DNA of 64,000 nt from Frigoribacterium endophyticum (GCF_011759585.1 NZ_JAAOYV010000002.1:307510-371509); one strand, 5' to 3'. Positions 34,582-43,395 are shown, numbered from the stretch's first letter. Notes: generated from the sequence alone by a model not told the origin. Translations and numbers: made by a program.

Positions 34582-35610
34582 ATGATCCGTCGTCTCGTCG
34601 CCCTCCTCCTCGTCCTCGCGGTCGCCGCCGCGCTGCTCCTCGCGCTCTGGCCCCAGGTGCTCGACCTGCAGCGCACCTGGCCGACCGCGCAGCTCGTCTC
34701 CTTCCGCGGCGCGGCCGCGGTCGTGGCCGCCGGCGCCGCCGTCGTGCTCTTCGTCGTGGCCCTGGTGGCCCGTCCGGTGCGCTCGCTCGCCTCGTCGATC
34801 GCGGTGCTGCTGCTGGTCTTCGGCGCCGTCTCCGCCGGCTTCGTCGGCGCCCGGGGCCTCGGTCGTGAGGACTTCGTCGAGGCGCAGCCGACCGACGTCA
34901 CCGTGCTCGCCTGGAACACCCTGGGCGGGGCCCCGGGCGCCGACCGGATCGCCGCCCTGGCGGTCGAGGAGGGCGCCGAGGTCGTGAGCCTGCCCGAGAC
35001 CGACGCCGAGACGGCCGCCGCGGTCGCCGCGGCCATGGGAGCCGCAGGCCTCCCGATGAGCGTGCTGACCGTCGCCTACGACGACGTGGCGAGCGCGAAG
35101 CCCACCTCCCTGCTGATCTCCACGGCGCTCGGGCAGTACGCGGTCGCCGTCGACGAGGCGGGCGTCGCCGTCGAGACCACTCCCCTGATGCCGTCCGTCG
35201 TCGCGACCCCCGTGTCGGGCACCGGCCCGACGATCGTGGCCGCACACCCGCAGGCACCGACGCGCGACGACGTGCCGGCCTGGCGCGACGGCCTCACCGC
35301 CCTCGCCGACGCGTGCCGCACCGGCGACGTCATCATGGCCGGCGACTTCAACGCGACGGTCGACCACATGGCGGGCCTCGGCCGGGCCGGCGGCGCCCTG
35401 GGGCGGTGCCGCGACGCCGCGGTCTCGACCGCGAACGGCGGCCTGGGCACCTGGCCCGCCGACGTGGCTCCGCTGCTGGGCACCCCGATCGACCACGTCA
35501 TGGCCACGCGGCAGTGGTACACGACCGGCTTCAAGGTCGTCACCGACCTCGACGACGTCGGCAGCGACCACCGCCCGGTCGTCGCGCAGCTGAGCTCGAC
35601 GGGCGCCTGA
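34582..35610 (+). CDS. Membrane-anchored endonuclease/exonuclease/phosphatase family protein
   Basis: A 342-residue protein with three N-terminal hydrophobic segments in residues 1-95. An extracytoplasmic EEP domain follows: VTVLAWNTLGG, VVSLPETDAE, VIMAGDFNAT and VGSDHRPVVAQL, with the catalytic Asn, Asp and His in the last two. Members hydrolyse phosphodiesters in nucleic acids, phospholipids or inositol phosphates; here the site faces outward. A -10-like TATGCT at 34566-34571 lies ten bases before the ATG. It diverges from the PHP gene. Confidence 0.82.
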   Translation: MIRRLVALLLVLAVAAALLLALWPQVLDLQRTWPTAQLVSFRGAAAVVAAGAAVVLFVVALVARPVRSLASSIAVLLLVFGAVSAGFVGARGLGREDFVEAQPTDVTVLAWNTLGGAPGADRIAALAVEEGAEVVSLPETDAETAAAVAAAMGAAGLPMSVLTVAYDDVASAKPTSLLISTALGQYAVAVDEAGVAVETTPLMPSVVATPVSGTGPTIVAAHPQAPTRDDVPAWRDGLTALADACRTGDVIMAGDFNATVDHMAGLGRAGGALGRCRDAAVSTANGGLGTWPADVAPLLGTPIDHVMATRQWYTTGFKVVTDLDDVGSDHRPVVAQLSSTGA

Positions 35611-35651
35611 GGGGCTGACGGCGCCGGGCCCGATCGGGGAGAATGGCGGGC

Positions 35652-37139
35652 ATGGCTGACGACACGGCGCCCCGCGCGACCACCAACCGATCCACCACCC
35701 CCGGGTCGGACCTCTTCCGCGACTACATCTCGTCGCAGTGGGCCGAGCACCCCGAGGTCCTCCCCGAGCCCCGCGAGGAGGCTCCCTGGGCCGCCGCCCG
35801 CCGGGCCCGGCTCTCCGCCCTGCACCCCGGGCAGCGGCTCGTCGTGCCGGCCGGGCAGGCGAAGGTCCGGTCGAACGACTGCGACTACCCCTTCCGCGCC
35901 CACTCGGGGTTCTCGCACCTGACCGGCTGGGGCGCCGACACCGTCCCCGGCTCGGTGCTCGTGCTCGAGCCCGCCGGCGACGGCCACGACGCGACCCTGT
36001 ACTTCCGGGCCAGCGCCGGCCGCGACTCCGACGAGTTCTACGCGAACCCGGAGATCGGCGAGTTCTGGATCGGCCCGCGCCCGACCCTCGCCCAGGTCGG
36101 GGCCGACCTCGGCCTCGCCACCCGCGACCTGGCCGACTTCGAGGCCGTCGTCGGGCAGGTCGACGCCGACACGCTGCTCGTGCGCGAGGCCGACCCCGAC
36201 CTCACGCGCCGCGTCGACGCCGTGCGCGACGAGGCCGACCTGGAGGCCCCCGCCTCCGAGCTGGCCGAGCGCGTCGAGCGCACCGACGACCTGGCCCGCG
36301 ACCTCAGCGAGCTGCGGCTCGTCAAGGACGAGTGGGAGATCGCCCAGATGCGCCGGGCCGTCGCCGTGACCGGCGCCGGGTTCACCGACGTGATCGCCGA
36401 CCTCGACGAGATCGTCGCGCACCCCCGTGGCGAGCGCCTGGTCGAGGGCACCTTCAACCGCCGGGCCCGCGCCGACGGCAACACGGTCGGCTACGACACG
36501 ATCGCCGCCTCCGGCGAGCACGCGTGCGTGCTGCACTGGACGCGCAACGACGGCGTCGTGCGCCCCGGCGACCTCATCCTGATCGACGCCGGCATCGAGC
36601 TCGAGAGCCTCTACACGGCCGACATCACCCGCACCCTCCCGGTCGACGGCCGCTTCACCGACGTGCAGCGCCTGGTCTACGAGGCCGTGCTCGAGGCCGC
36701 CGACGCGGCGTTCGCGATCGTCCGCCCCGGCATCCGGTTCCGCGAGATCCACCAGGCCGCGATGAAGGTCATCGCCGAGCGGACGGCGGAGTGGGGCTTC
36801 CTGCCCGTCACCGCCGAGGAGGCGCTGCAGCCCGACGCCCAGCACCACCGTCGCTACATGGTGCACGGCACGAGCCACCACCTCGGCATCGACGTGCACG
36901 ACTGCGCCGCCGCCCGCCGCGAGCTCTACCTCGACGGCGTGCTGGAGCCCGGCATGGTCTTCACCATCGAGCCCGGCCTGTACTTCCAGTCCGACGACCT
37001 GACCGTCCCGGCGGAGTTCCGCGGCGTCGGCGTCCGCATCGAGGACGACATCGTGGTCACGGCCGACGGCGCCGAGAACCTCTCGGTCGGCATCCCGCGC
37101 ACGGTCGCCGAGGTCGAGGCCTGGGTCGCCCGCAGCTGA
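35652..37139 (+). CDS. pepP: Xaa-Pro aminopeptidase (aminopeptidase P, M24B)
   Basis: A 495-residue two-domain metallopeptidase. The N-terminal creatinase-like domain spans about 30-200. The catalytic pita-bread domain has metal ligands in LIDAGIEL (Asp), LYTADITRT (Asp), HGTSHHLGIDVHD (His), FTIEPGLYF (Glu) and GVRIEDDIVV (Glu). It removes the N-terminal residue from peptides with proline in position two. There are two in-frame ATGs, 35643 and 35652; the second is preferred because GGGGAG lies eleven bases before it. It follows the EEP gene by about 40 bp. Confidence 0.92.
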   Translation: MADDTAPRATTNRSTTPGSDLFRDYISSQWAEHPEVLPEPREEAPWAAARRARLSALHPGQRLVVPAGQAKVRSNDCDYPFRAHSGFSHLTGWGADTVPGSVLVLEPAGDGHDATLYFRASAGRDSDEFYANPEIGEFWIGPRPTLAQVGADLGLATRDLADFEAVVGQVDADTLLVREADPDLTRRVDAVRDEADLEAPASELAERVERTDDLARDLSELRLVKDEWEIAQMRRAVAVTGAGFTDVIADLDEIVAHPRGERLVEGTFNRRARADGNTVGYDTIAASGEHACVLHWTRNDGVVRPGDLILIDAGIELESLYTADITRTLPVDGRFTDVQRLVYEAVLEAADAAFAIVRPGIRFREIHQAAMKVIAERTAEWGFLPVTAEEALQPDAQHHRRYMVHGTSHHLGIDVHDCAAARRELYLDGVLEPGMVFTIEPGLYFQSDDLTVPAEFRGVGVRIEDDIVVTADGAENLSVGIPRTVAEVEAWVARS

Positions 37140-37176
37140 CGACGCCCTGACGCTCCGCCCCGCCCCGCGGGTCGGA

Positions 37177-37218
37177 GCACGACGGCCCCGGACCCGAGAG
37201 GGACCGGGGCCGTCGTGC
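37177..37218 (+). terminator. Bidirectional terminator hairpin between pepP and copC-like gene
   Basis: A 15-bp perfect stem with a 12-nt loop (which has its own short CCC/GGG pairing) between the convergent stops at 37139 and 37237. Confidence 0.8.
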
Positions 37219-37236
37219 ACCGTGGCGCGGCGGAGG

Positions 37237-38037
37237 CTAGCTCCCTCCGCCGCCGCCGTCGCCGTCGTGCGCGGTGCCGGTGCCCGTCGCCGCGCCTCCG
37301 GCCGGTCGTCGGTGCGCGGTGAGCAGCACGACCGCGACGGCGACGAGCGCCAGCACGACGATGCCCACGGCGATGCCGATGACGACGCCGAGGTTCGCCT
37401 GGTCGTCGGCGGCGCCGTCGGAGGTGCCCCCGTCGGCGGCCGACGCCGACGCCGACGCGCCGGTGTCGGGCTCGCCGGCCGTCGTCGTCTGCTCGGCGGT
37501 CGGGGTCGCGGCCGCCTCGGGAGCGTTGGTCGCTCCGGTCGCCTCACCCGCGCCTCCCGACGCGTCGCAGGCGGGCCGCTCGGCGGCCCCCGGCGCGGCC
37601 GTCGACCCGGCGGCCGGCTCGTAGCGGAACGGCACCGTGTCGGAGACCGTGTGGCCGTCCGCCGACACGGCCTGGTACGTCAGCGTGTAGTCGCCCGCCC
37701 CGCCGAGGGCGACCCCGGTCGAGAGGACGGGGCCCGCCGTCGTCGAGCAGCCGTCCTCGTAGTGCAGGCCGGAGGCGTCGGTCACCTCGAGGACGTTCGA
37801 CGAGCCCGTGCCCGAGAGGTCGAGCACGACGTCGCTGAAGGTGATCGACGCCGTGTCGATCGACGTCGTCAGGGTCGACCCGGCGGCGGGGTCGCTGGTC
37901 AGGACGTAGTCGTGCGCCTGCGCCGCGGCGGGGGCCAGGGCGAGCGCGGCCACCGCGCCGGCGGCGGCCACGAGCGCACCACGGCGGGCGAGCCTCGAGG
38001 AGGCGCGGGGCGCGGTCGGCGCGGTGGCCCGGGTCAT
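37237..38037 (-). CDS. CopC-domain copper-binding membrane-anchored protein
   Basis: A 266-residue secreted protein. It has a twin-Arg-containing signal peptide (about 1-41) ending AQA, then HDYVLTSDPAAGSTL, the His-first CopC copper site. The CopC beta-barrel follows to about residue 145, with DGHTVSDTVPF giving the second His. A long Ala/Thr/Glu linker (145-210), one C-terminal membrane helix (VVIGIAVGIVVLALVAVAVVLL) and a Gly/Asp tail complete it. CopC proteins bind Cu(II) or Cu(I) outside the membrane. There is no CopD gene adjacent. Its start overlaps the YcnI stop by 4 bases (ATGA). Confidence 0.88.
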   Translation of the reverse strand: MTRATAPTAPRASSRLARRGALVAAAGAVAALALAPAAAQAHDYVLTSDPAAGSTLTTSIDTASITFSDVVLDLSGTGSSNVLEVTDASGLHYEDGCSTTAGPVLSTGVALGGAGDYTLTYQAVSADGHTVSDTVPFRYEPAAGSTAAPGAAERPACDASGGAGEATGATNAPEAAATPTAEQTTTAGEPDTGASASASAADGGTSDGAADDQANLGVVIGIAVGIVVLALVAVAVVLLTAHRRPAGGAATGTGTAHDGDGGGGGS

Positions 38038-38846
38038 CGTCCGGTCACCGTGCCCTCGGCCGAGGTGCGCGGGCGACGCGTGAGCGCGACCACGCTCAGC
38101 ACCAGGGCGACCGCCCCGAGGGCGAGCCCCCCGATGCCGAGCGCCAGCGCGACGGTGCCGCTGTCGCCGGAGGACGACGTCGTGGTCACGGCCGCCTCGT
38201 CGGACGCCGTGTCGGCGCCCGCGTCGTGCGACGAGCCGTGTGCGTCGGCGGGCGGCGCGTCGTTCACGTACAGGACGGGAGCGGGGTGCTCCGGCTCCTC
38301 GCCCGACGCGGGCGTCTCGTCGGCCCAGTCGACGACCGTGCCGTCGGAGTAGTGCTGGTGCGCCGGCAGCAGCACCGAGCCGGTGTCGGGCACGGCGCCC
38401 GCCGAGATCACGAAGCGCTCGAACTGGCCGGGCGCGACCTGGACGCCGGGGTCGGCCGTCCAGGTCACCGAGGTGGGCGCCTCGGTGACGGTCGCGTCGC
38501 CGACCTCCACCGGCGAGGGCAGCGTCGACGTGGTGACCTCGGTCGTCCAGCCGGGCAGCGGCTCGTACGAGACCGAGGTGAACGGGGTGTCGGTCGGGAG
38601 GTCGACCACGAGCTGGACGGTGCCGGCCGTCGCCGACTCGTTCGGCACCTTGAAGGTGAGCGTGGCGTACGAGCCGGCGTCGGCCTGGCCGGGGTCGACG
38701 CGGACGTGGGCGGAGGCCGACAGCGGGGCGGCGAGGGCCAGCAGCGCGGCCGCTCCGAGCGCGGCGGCTCCGCGGGCGGCGACGGCTCCGCGGCGCGAGG
38801 TGCGGACGGTGCGGGACGAGGTGCGGGTGGTGGTGCGGTGGGTCAC
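38034..38846 (-). CDS. YcnI family (DUF1775) copper-related membrane-anchored protein
   Basis: A 270-residue protein. The signal peptide ends SASA and the mature protein starts HVRVDPGQADAGSYATLTFKVPNES, the His-first YcnI/DUF1775 domain, which binds Cu(II) in studied members. A further HQHY motif is at about residue 175. A Ser/Thr/Asp linker and one C-terminal membrane helix (VALALGIGGLALGAVALVLSVVAL) follow. The GTG at 38846 has AGGAC upstream. It is coupled to the copC-like gene by a 4-base overlap, so the two products probably share copper delivery or sensing at the envelope. Confidence 0.85.
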   Translation of the reverse strand: MTHRTTTRTSSRTVRTSRRGAVAARGAAALGAAALLALAAPLSASAHVRVDPGQADAGSYATLTFKVPNESATAGTVQLVVDLPTDTPFTSVSYEPLPGWTTEVTTSTLPSPVEVGDATVTEAPTSVTWTADPGVQVAPGQFERFVISAGAVPDTGSVLLPAHQHYSDGTVVDWADETPASGEEPEHPAPVLYVNDAPPADAHGSSHDAGADTASDEAAVTTTSSSGDSGTVALALGIGGLALGAVALVLSVVALTRRPRTSAEGTVTGR

Positions 38847-38893
38847 GAGGGTGTCCTGTCTCGGTGCGCGGTGCGCGACCGGGTCGTCGAGGT

Positions 38894-38929
38894 GCACGAG
38901 GGGCCCCGCCGGGGGCGGGGGCGTCGTGC
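38894..38929 (-). terminator. Imperfect hairpin between the membrane protein and ycnI genes
   Basis: GCACGA pairs with TCGTGC at the base and CCCCGCC with GGCGGGG above, with a bulge. It lies in the 116-bp gap on the minus strand and could attenuate read-through into ycnI-copC. Confidence 0.4.
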
Positions 38930-38962
38930 GGCTCCGTCGACGGGCGTCGAGGGAGCGCGGGC

Positions 38963-39592
38963 TCAGGCGACGACGGGCGGACCGCGGCGGGGACGCGCGG
39001 TGAGGAAGACCAGGGGCGCGGGGCGCCGCGTGGCGACCTCCGTGATCGGCACGACCCGCGACTCCGGCACGGAGCCGGTGCCCGCGAGCAGGAGCCTCAC
39101 GACGGTGAGACGACGCGCGGCGAGCCGCACGAGGCGGTCGGCGCACCGGGCCCCGTGGCGGAGGCCGAGGACGGTGAGGAGGGCGGCGAGGCCGTGCGCG
39201 AGCCACATCGTCGACGACGACATCGCCATGACGTGGTCGGCGCCGGCCGAGGTCGCGAGGCGCGAGGCGCCGTCGACGGCGGCGGTGAGCACGAGCGGCC
39301 CGTGGTGGCCCCCGGAGGCCGTCGGCCCCTGGCCCGCCGCCGGGGCCCCGACGGTGAAGAGCAGGTGGAAGGCGAGCTGGCTGAGGGCGACGGCCGGCAG
39401 GAGGCGCGTGGTCGACACCCGCCCGCGGGCCAGCGCGACGCAGAGGGGCACGCTGAAGGCCAGGGCGAGCACGACGCCGAGCAGGCCGGGTCGTTCGCCG
39501 CCGCCGGCGACGTGCGAGAAGGCGGCGACCACGACGGAGAAGCCGGCGGTGAGCCAGCCGCGGAGGAACCGCGTCCATCGGGTCGTCGTCAC
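38963..39592 (-). CDS. Copper-cluster-associated membrane protein, 209 aa
   Basis: A 209-residue protein of unknown family with about five hydrophobic segments: WLTAGFSVVVAAFSHVAGG, LLGVVLALAFSVPLCVALA, LLPAVALSQLAFHLLFTVGA, MWLAHGLAALLTVLGLRHG and a C-terminal amphipathic part. His and Met residues cluster outside the helices (GGHHGPLV, then HVMAMSSSTMWLAHG), which may bind copper. It lies just upstream of ycnI and copC on the same strand. The GTG at 39592 starts MTTTRWTRFLRGW; a TTG at 39658 would add 22 residues. A copper transport or assembly role is inferred from neighbours and His/Met only. Confidence 0.65.
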   Translation of the reverse strand: MTTTRWTRFLRGWLTAGFSVVVAAFSHVAGGGERPGLLGVVLALAFSVPLCVALARGRVSTTRLLPAVALSQLAFHLLFTVGAPAAGQGPTASGGHHGPLVLTAAVDGASRLATSAGADHVMAMSSSTMWLAHGLAALLTVLGLRHGARCADRLVRLAARRLTVVRLLLAGTGSVPESRVVPITEVATRRPAPLVFLTARPRRGPPVVA

Positions 39593-39747
39593 GTCGGTCT
39601 CTCGCTCGGGGGCGTGCAGAGGCGCGCCGGGGCGGGTGCCCGCGCGGCGCAGGGTCAAGGATACAGAGCCCCGCCGGGAGCGGAGCCGCGGGAGGCCGGA
39701 GGAGGATGCCGGCGCCGAGGGCGGGGGGGGCGGAGGCCCGGCTCGCC

Positions 39748-40245
39748 TCAGCGCCCGGCGTCGGGCCGGGAGAGGATCTCGCGGGCGCGGTGGCTGACGC
39801 CCGGGTCGACGACGATCTGGTAGCTGCGGGCGAGCACCTGGTGGGTGGAGGTGAAGTCGCGGCGCCGACGGCTCACCGCGAAGCTGGCGAGGCCGTAGAG
39901 CATGCCGAAGCCGGCGCCGATCAGGGCGGCGGCCACGACGGTGGTCACGGTCGCCGTCTCGGGCGAGAAGAGCAGCATCACGAGGCCGAAGAACACCCCG
40001 AGCCAGAGCCCGGTCACCGCGCCGGCGAGCGCCGCGCGGCCGTAGCTCATCCGACCCGTCACCCGCTCGACGGTCGTGAGCTCGTTGCCGATGATCGCGA
40101 GCTGCTTGATCGGGAACTCGGCGTGCGACAGCTTCTCGACGACCGCCTGGGCCTCGGGGTAGCTGTCGTAGGTGCCGAGCACGTCGCCCCGGGGGACGGT
40201 CGGCGGACCGGCCGAGCGGCGGGCCAGGGGGCTCTGGTTCGTCAT
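39748..40245 (-). CDS. General stress protein 17M-like membrane protein
   Basis: A 165-residue protein. LGTYDSYPEAQAVVEKLSHAEFPIKQLAIIG at about 23-53 is the YflT/GS17M-type domain. Two adjacent membrane helices follow at about 70-125 (ALAGAVTGLWLGVFFGLVMLL and VVAAALIGAGFGMLYGL). The C-terminus is soluble (YQIVVDPGVSHRAREIL). Such proteins are general stress proteins of unknown mechanism. The ATG at 40245 diverges from the MgtE-N gene at 40294; the 48-bp gap must hold both promoters. Confidence 0.8.
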   Translation of the reverse strand: MTNQSPLARRSAGPPTVPRGDVLGTYDSYPEAQAVVEKLSHAEFPIKQLAIIGNELTTVERVTGRMSYGRAALAGAVTGLWLGVFFGLVMLLFSPETATVTTVVAAALIGAGFGMLYGLASFAVSRRRRDFTSTHQVLARSYQIVVDPGVSHRAREILSRPDAGR

Positions 40246-40281
40246 GCCTGGATTACATCACGGGCCCGACCGGCGAGCGGC

Positions 40282-40287
40282 TAACGT
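40282..40287 (+). promoter_or_regulatory. -10 element (TAACGT), leaderless type
   Basis: TAACGT ends 6 nt before the GTG at 40294. It drives the MgtE-N/DUF1003/Mrp run. Confidence 0.5.
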
Positions 40288-40293
40288 GGACGG

Positions 40294-41613
40294 GTGAGCG
40301 CCACCAGAGTCTTCGTCGCCCGTCTCGCCGGGTGCTCCGTCTTCGACCCCGCCGGCGACAAGCTGGGCAAGGTCCGCGACGTGCTCGTCGTCTACCGCGG
40401 CTCGGGCGCGCCCCGCGTCGTCGGCCTGATCGTCGAGGTGCCCGGCAAGCGGCGCGTCTTCGTCAGCATCGGCCGGGTGACGAGCATCGGCTCGGGCCAG
40501 ATCATCACGAACGGCGTGATCACCCTGCGCCGGTTCGAGCAGCGCGGCGGCGAGACGCGCGTCATCGCCGAGATGCTCGGCCGCAAGGTCACGCTGCTCC
40601 GCGACGGCGGCCACGCCACCGTCGAGGACGTCGCGATCGACGAGGTCTCGGAGGGCGACTGGGAGATCGGCCAGCTCTTCCTCCGCAAGCCCAAGGCGAC
40701 GCCGTCGCCCTTCGGCAAGGGCCCCACCGTGTTCGCCGCGTGGGACGAGGTGTCGGAGGACGCCGAGACCGGCGAGGCCCAGAGCGCCGAGCACCTCATC
40801 GCCGCGTACTCCGACCTGCTGCCCGCCGACCTCGCCAACACGCTGCTCGACCTCACGGCCGAGCGGCGCCTCGAGGTGGCCTCCGAGCTCTCCGACGACC
40901 GTCTGGCCGACGTGCTGGAGGAGCTGCCCGAGAACGAGCAGGTCGAGATCTTCGCGCAGCTCGACGACCAGCGCGCGGCCGGCGTGCTCGACCACATGCA
41001 GCCCGACGACGCCGCCGACCTCATGTCGCAGCTCGGCGAGCAGCGCAAGGAGCACCTGCTCGGGCTGATGGAGCCCGACGAGGCCGACGACGTCCGCATG
41101 CTGCTGAGCTACGACGCCGACACGGCCGGCGGCCTGATGACCACCGAGCCGGTGATCGTCTCCGCCGACGCGACGGTGGCCGAGGGGCTCGCCCTCATCC
41201 GCCGCCACGAGCTCGCCCCCGCGCTCGGCGCGGCGGTCTGCGTCACCCTGCCGCCCTACGAGCCGCCCACCGGCCGGTTCCTGGGCATGGTGCACTTCCA
41301 GCGCATGCTCCGCTACCCGCCGAACGAACGGCTCGGCACGCTGCTCGACCAGCAGCTCGAGCCGGTCAGGGTCGACGCGACCGCCCTCGAGGTGACGCGC
41401 GTCATGGCGACGTACAACCTCGTCTCCGTGCCCGTCGTCGACGCCGCCCACCGTCTGGTCGGGGTGGTGACCATCGACGACGTCCTCGACCACGTGTTGC
41501 CCGACGACTGGCGCAGCCAGGATCCCGACCAGCCCCTGGGCAGGTCGCGCCCCCGCGCCCGACGAGCACCGCTGACCACGACCACGAGGAGGACACCCGG
41601 TGGCACGCGATAA
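40294..41613 (+). CDS. MgtE intracellular-domain/CBS protein lacking the transporter domain
   Basis: A 439-residue soluble protein. The N-terminal part (about 8-150) resembles PRC-barrel domains (VFDPAGDKLGKVRDVLV). A MgtE_N domain follows at about 165-275, with repeated DDQRAAGVLDHMQPDDAADLMSQ-like motifs. Two CBS domains lie at about 280-410 (GGLMTTEPVIVSADATVAEGL and VTRVMATYNLVSVPVVD). The five-helix MgtE channel is absent, so it is not itself a Mg2+ channel. It probably senses Mg2+ or adenyl nucleotides and acts on a partner. It is followed by DUF1003 with a 14-bp overlap and then the Mrp-like gene. Confidence 0.85.
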   Translation: MSATRVFVARLAGCSVFDPAGDKLGKVRDVLVVYRGSGAPRVVGLIVEVPGKRRVFVSIGRVTSIGSGQIITNGVITLRRFEQRGGETRVIAEMLGRKVTLLRDGGHATVEDVAIDEVSEGDWEIGQLFLRKPKATPSPFGKGPTVFAAWDEVSEDAETGEAQSAEHLIAAYSDLLPADLANTLLDLTAERRLEVASELSDDRLADVLEELPENEQVEIFAQLDDQRAAGVLDHMQPDDAADLMSQLGEQRKEHLLGLMEPDEADDVRMLLSYDADTAGGLMTTEPVIVSADATVAEGLALIRRHELAPALGAAVCVTLPPYEPPTGRFLGMVHFQRMLRYPPNERLGTLLDQQLEPVRVDATALEVTRVMATYNLVSVPVVDAAHRLVGVVTIDDVLDHVLPDDWRSQDPDQPLGRSRPRARRAPLTTTTRRTPGGTR

Positions 41614-42151
41614 CCGCAGCACGGTCCGCCTCGACTCCCCCAAGGGCCTCCGCACCCGGGTGCTGCCCGGTCGCCAGCGCGTCAGCCGTGACCGGTTCGG
41701 CCGCGCGACCGAGGCGATCGCCCGCGCGATGGGCACGCCGCAGTTCCTGATCGCGCTCACGCTCTTCTGCGTGGCGTGGATGGGCTACAACGTGCTGGCC
41801 CCCGAGAGCTGGCGCTTCGACAGCGCCGCGATCGGCTTCACGGCGCTCACCCTCATCCTGTCGCTGCAGGCCTCGTACGCGGCACCGCTCATCCTGCTCG
41901 CGCAGAACCGGCAGGACGACCGCGACCGCGTGCAGTTCGAGCAGGACCGCCAGCGGGCCGAGCGCAACTTGGCCGACACCGAGTACCTCGCCCGCGAGGT
42001 GGTCGCGCTCCGCATCGCGATCCGCGACATGGCCAGCAAGGACTTCATCCGCGCCGAGCTGCGCTCGCTGCTCGAGGAGCTCGACCGTCGCGACGCCGAC
42101 GAGCACGCGGCCGACCGTGCCGGCGACCACGCGGCCGACGCCCGTGGCTGA
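41600..42151 (+). CDS. DUF1003 membrane protein
   Basis: A 183-residue protein with two membrane helices: FLIALTLFCVAWMGYNVLA at about 49-67 and FTALTLILSLQASYAAPLILLA at about 79-100. A highly charged coiled-coil-like C-terminus follows (NRQDDRDRVQFEQDRQRAERN). This is the DUF1003 pattern; the family has no settled function, though it is recurrently next to MgtE-like genes. GTG at 41600 overlaps the previous gene by 14 bp and the Mrp gene start overlaps its end. The coupling suggests joint action in Mg2+ or membrane homeostasis, which is inference. Confidence 0.85.
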   Translation: MARDNRSTVRLDSPKGLRTRVLPGRQRVSRDRFGRATEAIARAMGTPQFLIALTLFCVAWMGYNVLAPESWRFDSAAIGFTALTLILSLQASYAAPLILLAQNRQDDRDRVQFEQDRQRAERNLADTEYLAREVVALRIAIRDMASKDFIRAELRSLLEELDRRDADEHAADRAGDHAADARG

Positions 42152-43295
42152 CGCCGCCGACCTCGTCGAGCGCGTGCACGGCGCGCTCGGCCGGGTGCTC
42201 GACCCCGAGATCCGTCGCCCCGTGACGGAGCTCGACATGATCGGCGACGTCGTGGTCGACGAGGGAGGCGCGGCGACGGTCTCCGTGAAGCTCACGATCG
42301 TGGGCTGCCCGGCCGCCGACACCATCGAGCGCGACGTCCGCGAGGCGACCGCCTCCGTCGAGGGCGTCACCGCGGTGACGGTCGACGTGACGGTGATGAC
42401 CGCGACCGAGCGCCACGCGCTCACCGAGAAGCTCCGGGCGGGCCGTGCCGCGAGGGGCATGCAGTTCGGCCCCGAGACCCTCACGCACGTCTACGCCGTC
42501 ACGAGCGGCAAGGGCGGCGTCGGCAAGTCGACCCTGACCGCCAACCTCGCCGTCGCCCTCGCCGCGCGCGGCCTGGCGGTCGGCATCGTCGACGCCGACG
42601 TCTACGGCTTCAGCATCCCGGGCCTGCTCGGCCTCGTGGACGCGGACGGCGCCTCCGTGAAGCCCACGCGCGTCGACGACATGATCCTGCCGCCCGTGGC
42701 CCACGGGGTGAAGGTGATCTCGATCGGCATGTTCGTCGACGACACCTCGACGGCCGTCGCCTGGCGCGGGCCGATGCTGCACCGCACCATCCAGCAGTTC
42801 CTCACCGACGTCTTCTTCGGTGACCTCGACGTCCTGCTGCTCGACCTCCCGCCGGGCACCGGCGACGTCGCCATCTCGGTCGGCCAGCTGCTGCCGCACG
42901 CCGAGGTGCTCGTCGTGACGACGCCACAGCCCGCGGCGGCCGACGTCGCCGAGCGCAGCGGCCTCGTGGCCCGGCAGACCGGCCAGCGCCTCCTCGGCGT
43001 CGTCGAGAACATGGCGGGCCTGCCCCAGGCCGACGGAACGGTGCTCGAGCTCTTCGGCTCCGGCGGCGGCGCGGAGACCGCCCGTCGCCTGTCGGCGGGC
43101 CAGGAGGCGGAGGTGCCGCTGCTCGTCAGCGTGCCCCTCAGCCTCGAGCTGCGGCAAGGCGGCGACGACGGACGGCCGGTCGTGCTCTCGAGCCCCGGTG
43201 ACCCCGCGGCACGGGCCGTCGACGCCCTGGCAGCTCAGCTGGCCGTGCGTGGCCGGGGGCTCGCGGGCCGCAAGCTCGGCCTCAGCGTCAGCTGA
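42144..43295 (+). CDS. mrp: Mrp/ApbC family P-loop ATPase (Fe-S carrier type)
   Basis: A 383-residue protein. The N-terminal MIP18/DUF59 domain has LDPEIRRPVTELDM and a conserved Cys near residue 55 (IVGCPAADT). The deviant Walker A GKGGVGKS is at about 122-129, followed by IVDADVYGFSIPGLLGL and LLLDLPPGTGD. Mrp/ApbC/Nbp35 proteins bind and deliver Fe-S clusters. The C-terminal CxxC used by Nbp35 to bridge clusters is not visible here. GTG at 42144 starts MADAADLVERV, matching family N-termini; GTG at 42117 is an alternative. It overlaps the DUF1003 stop by 8 bases. Confidence 0.9.
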   Translation: MADAADLVERVHGALGRVLDPEIRRPVTELDMIGDVVVDEGGAATVSVKLTIVGCPAADTIERDVREATASVEGVTAVTVDVTVMTATERHALTEKLRAGRAARGMQFGPETLTHVYAVTSGKGGVGKSTLTANLAVALAARGLAVGIVDADVYGFSIPGLLGLVDADGASVKPTRVDDMILPPVAHGVKVISIGMFVDDTSTAVAWRGPMLHRTIQQFLTDVFFGDLDVLLLDLPPGTGDVAISVGQLLPHAEVLVVTTPQPAAADVAERSGLVARQTGQRLLGVVENMAGLPQADGTVLELFGSGGGAETARRLSAGQEAEVPLLVSVPLSLELRQGGDDGRPVVLSSPGDPAARAVDALAAQLAVRGRGLAGRKLGLSVS

Positions 43296-43363
43296 CGACG
43301 CCCGGACGGCGTCCGCTGACGGCGCCGGGGGCCGGCCTCACCTGACCGGGCCCGGACGCACGA

Positions 43364-43395
43364 CAGGGGCGCCCCGCGCGTGCGGGGCGCCCCTG
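43364..43395 (+). terminator. Terminator hairpin after the Mrp gene
   Basis: A perfect 14-bp GC-rich stem with loop GCGT, 69 bp after the stop at 43295 and before the convergent microprotein gene. Otherwise I see nothing in 43296-43451. Confidence 0.8.
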
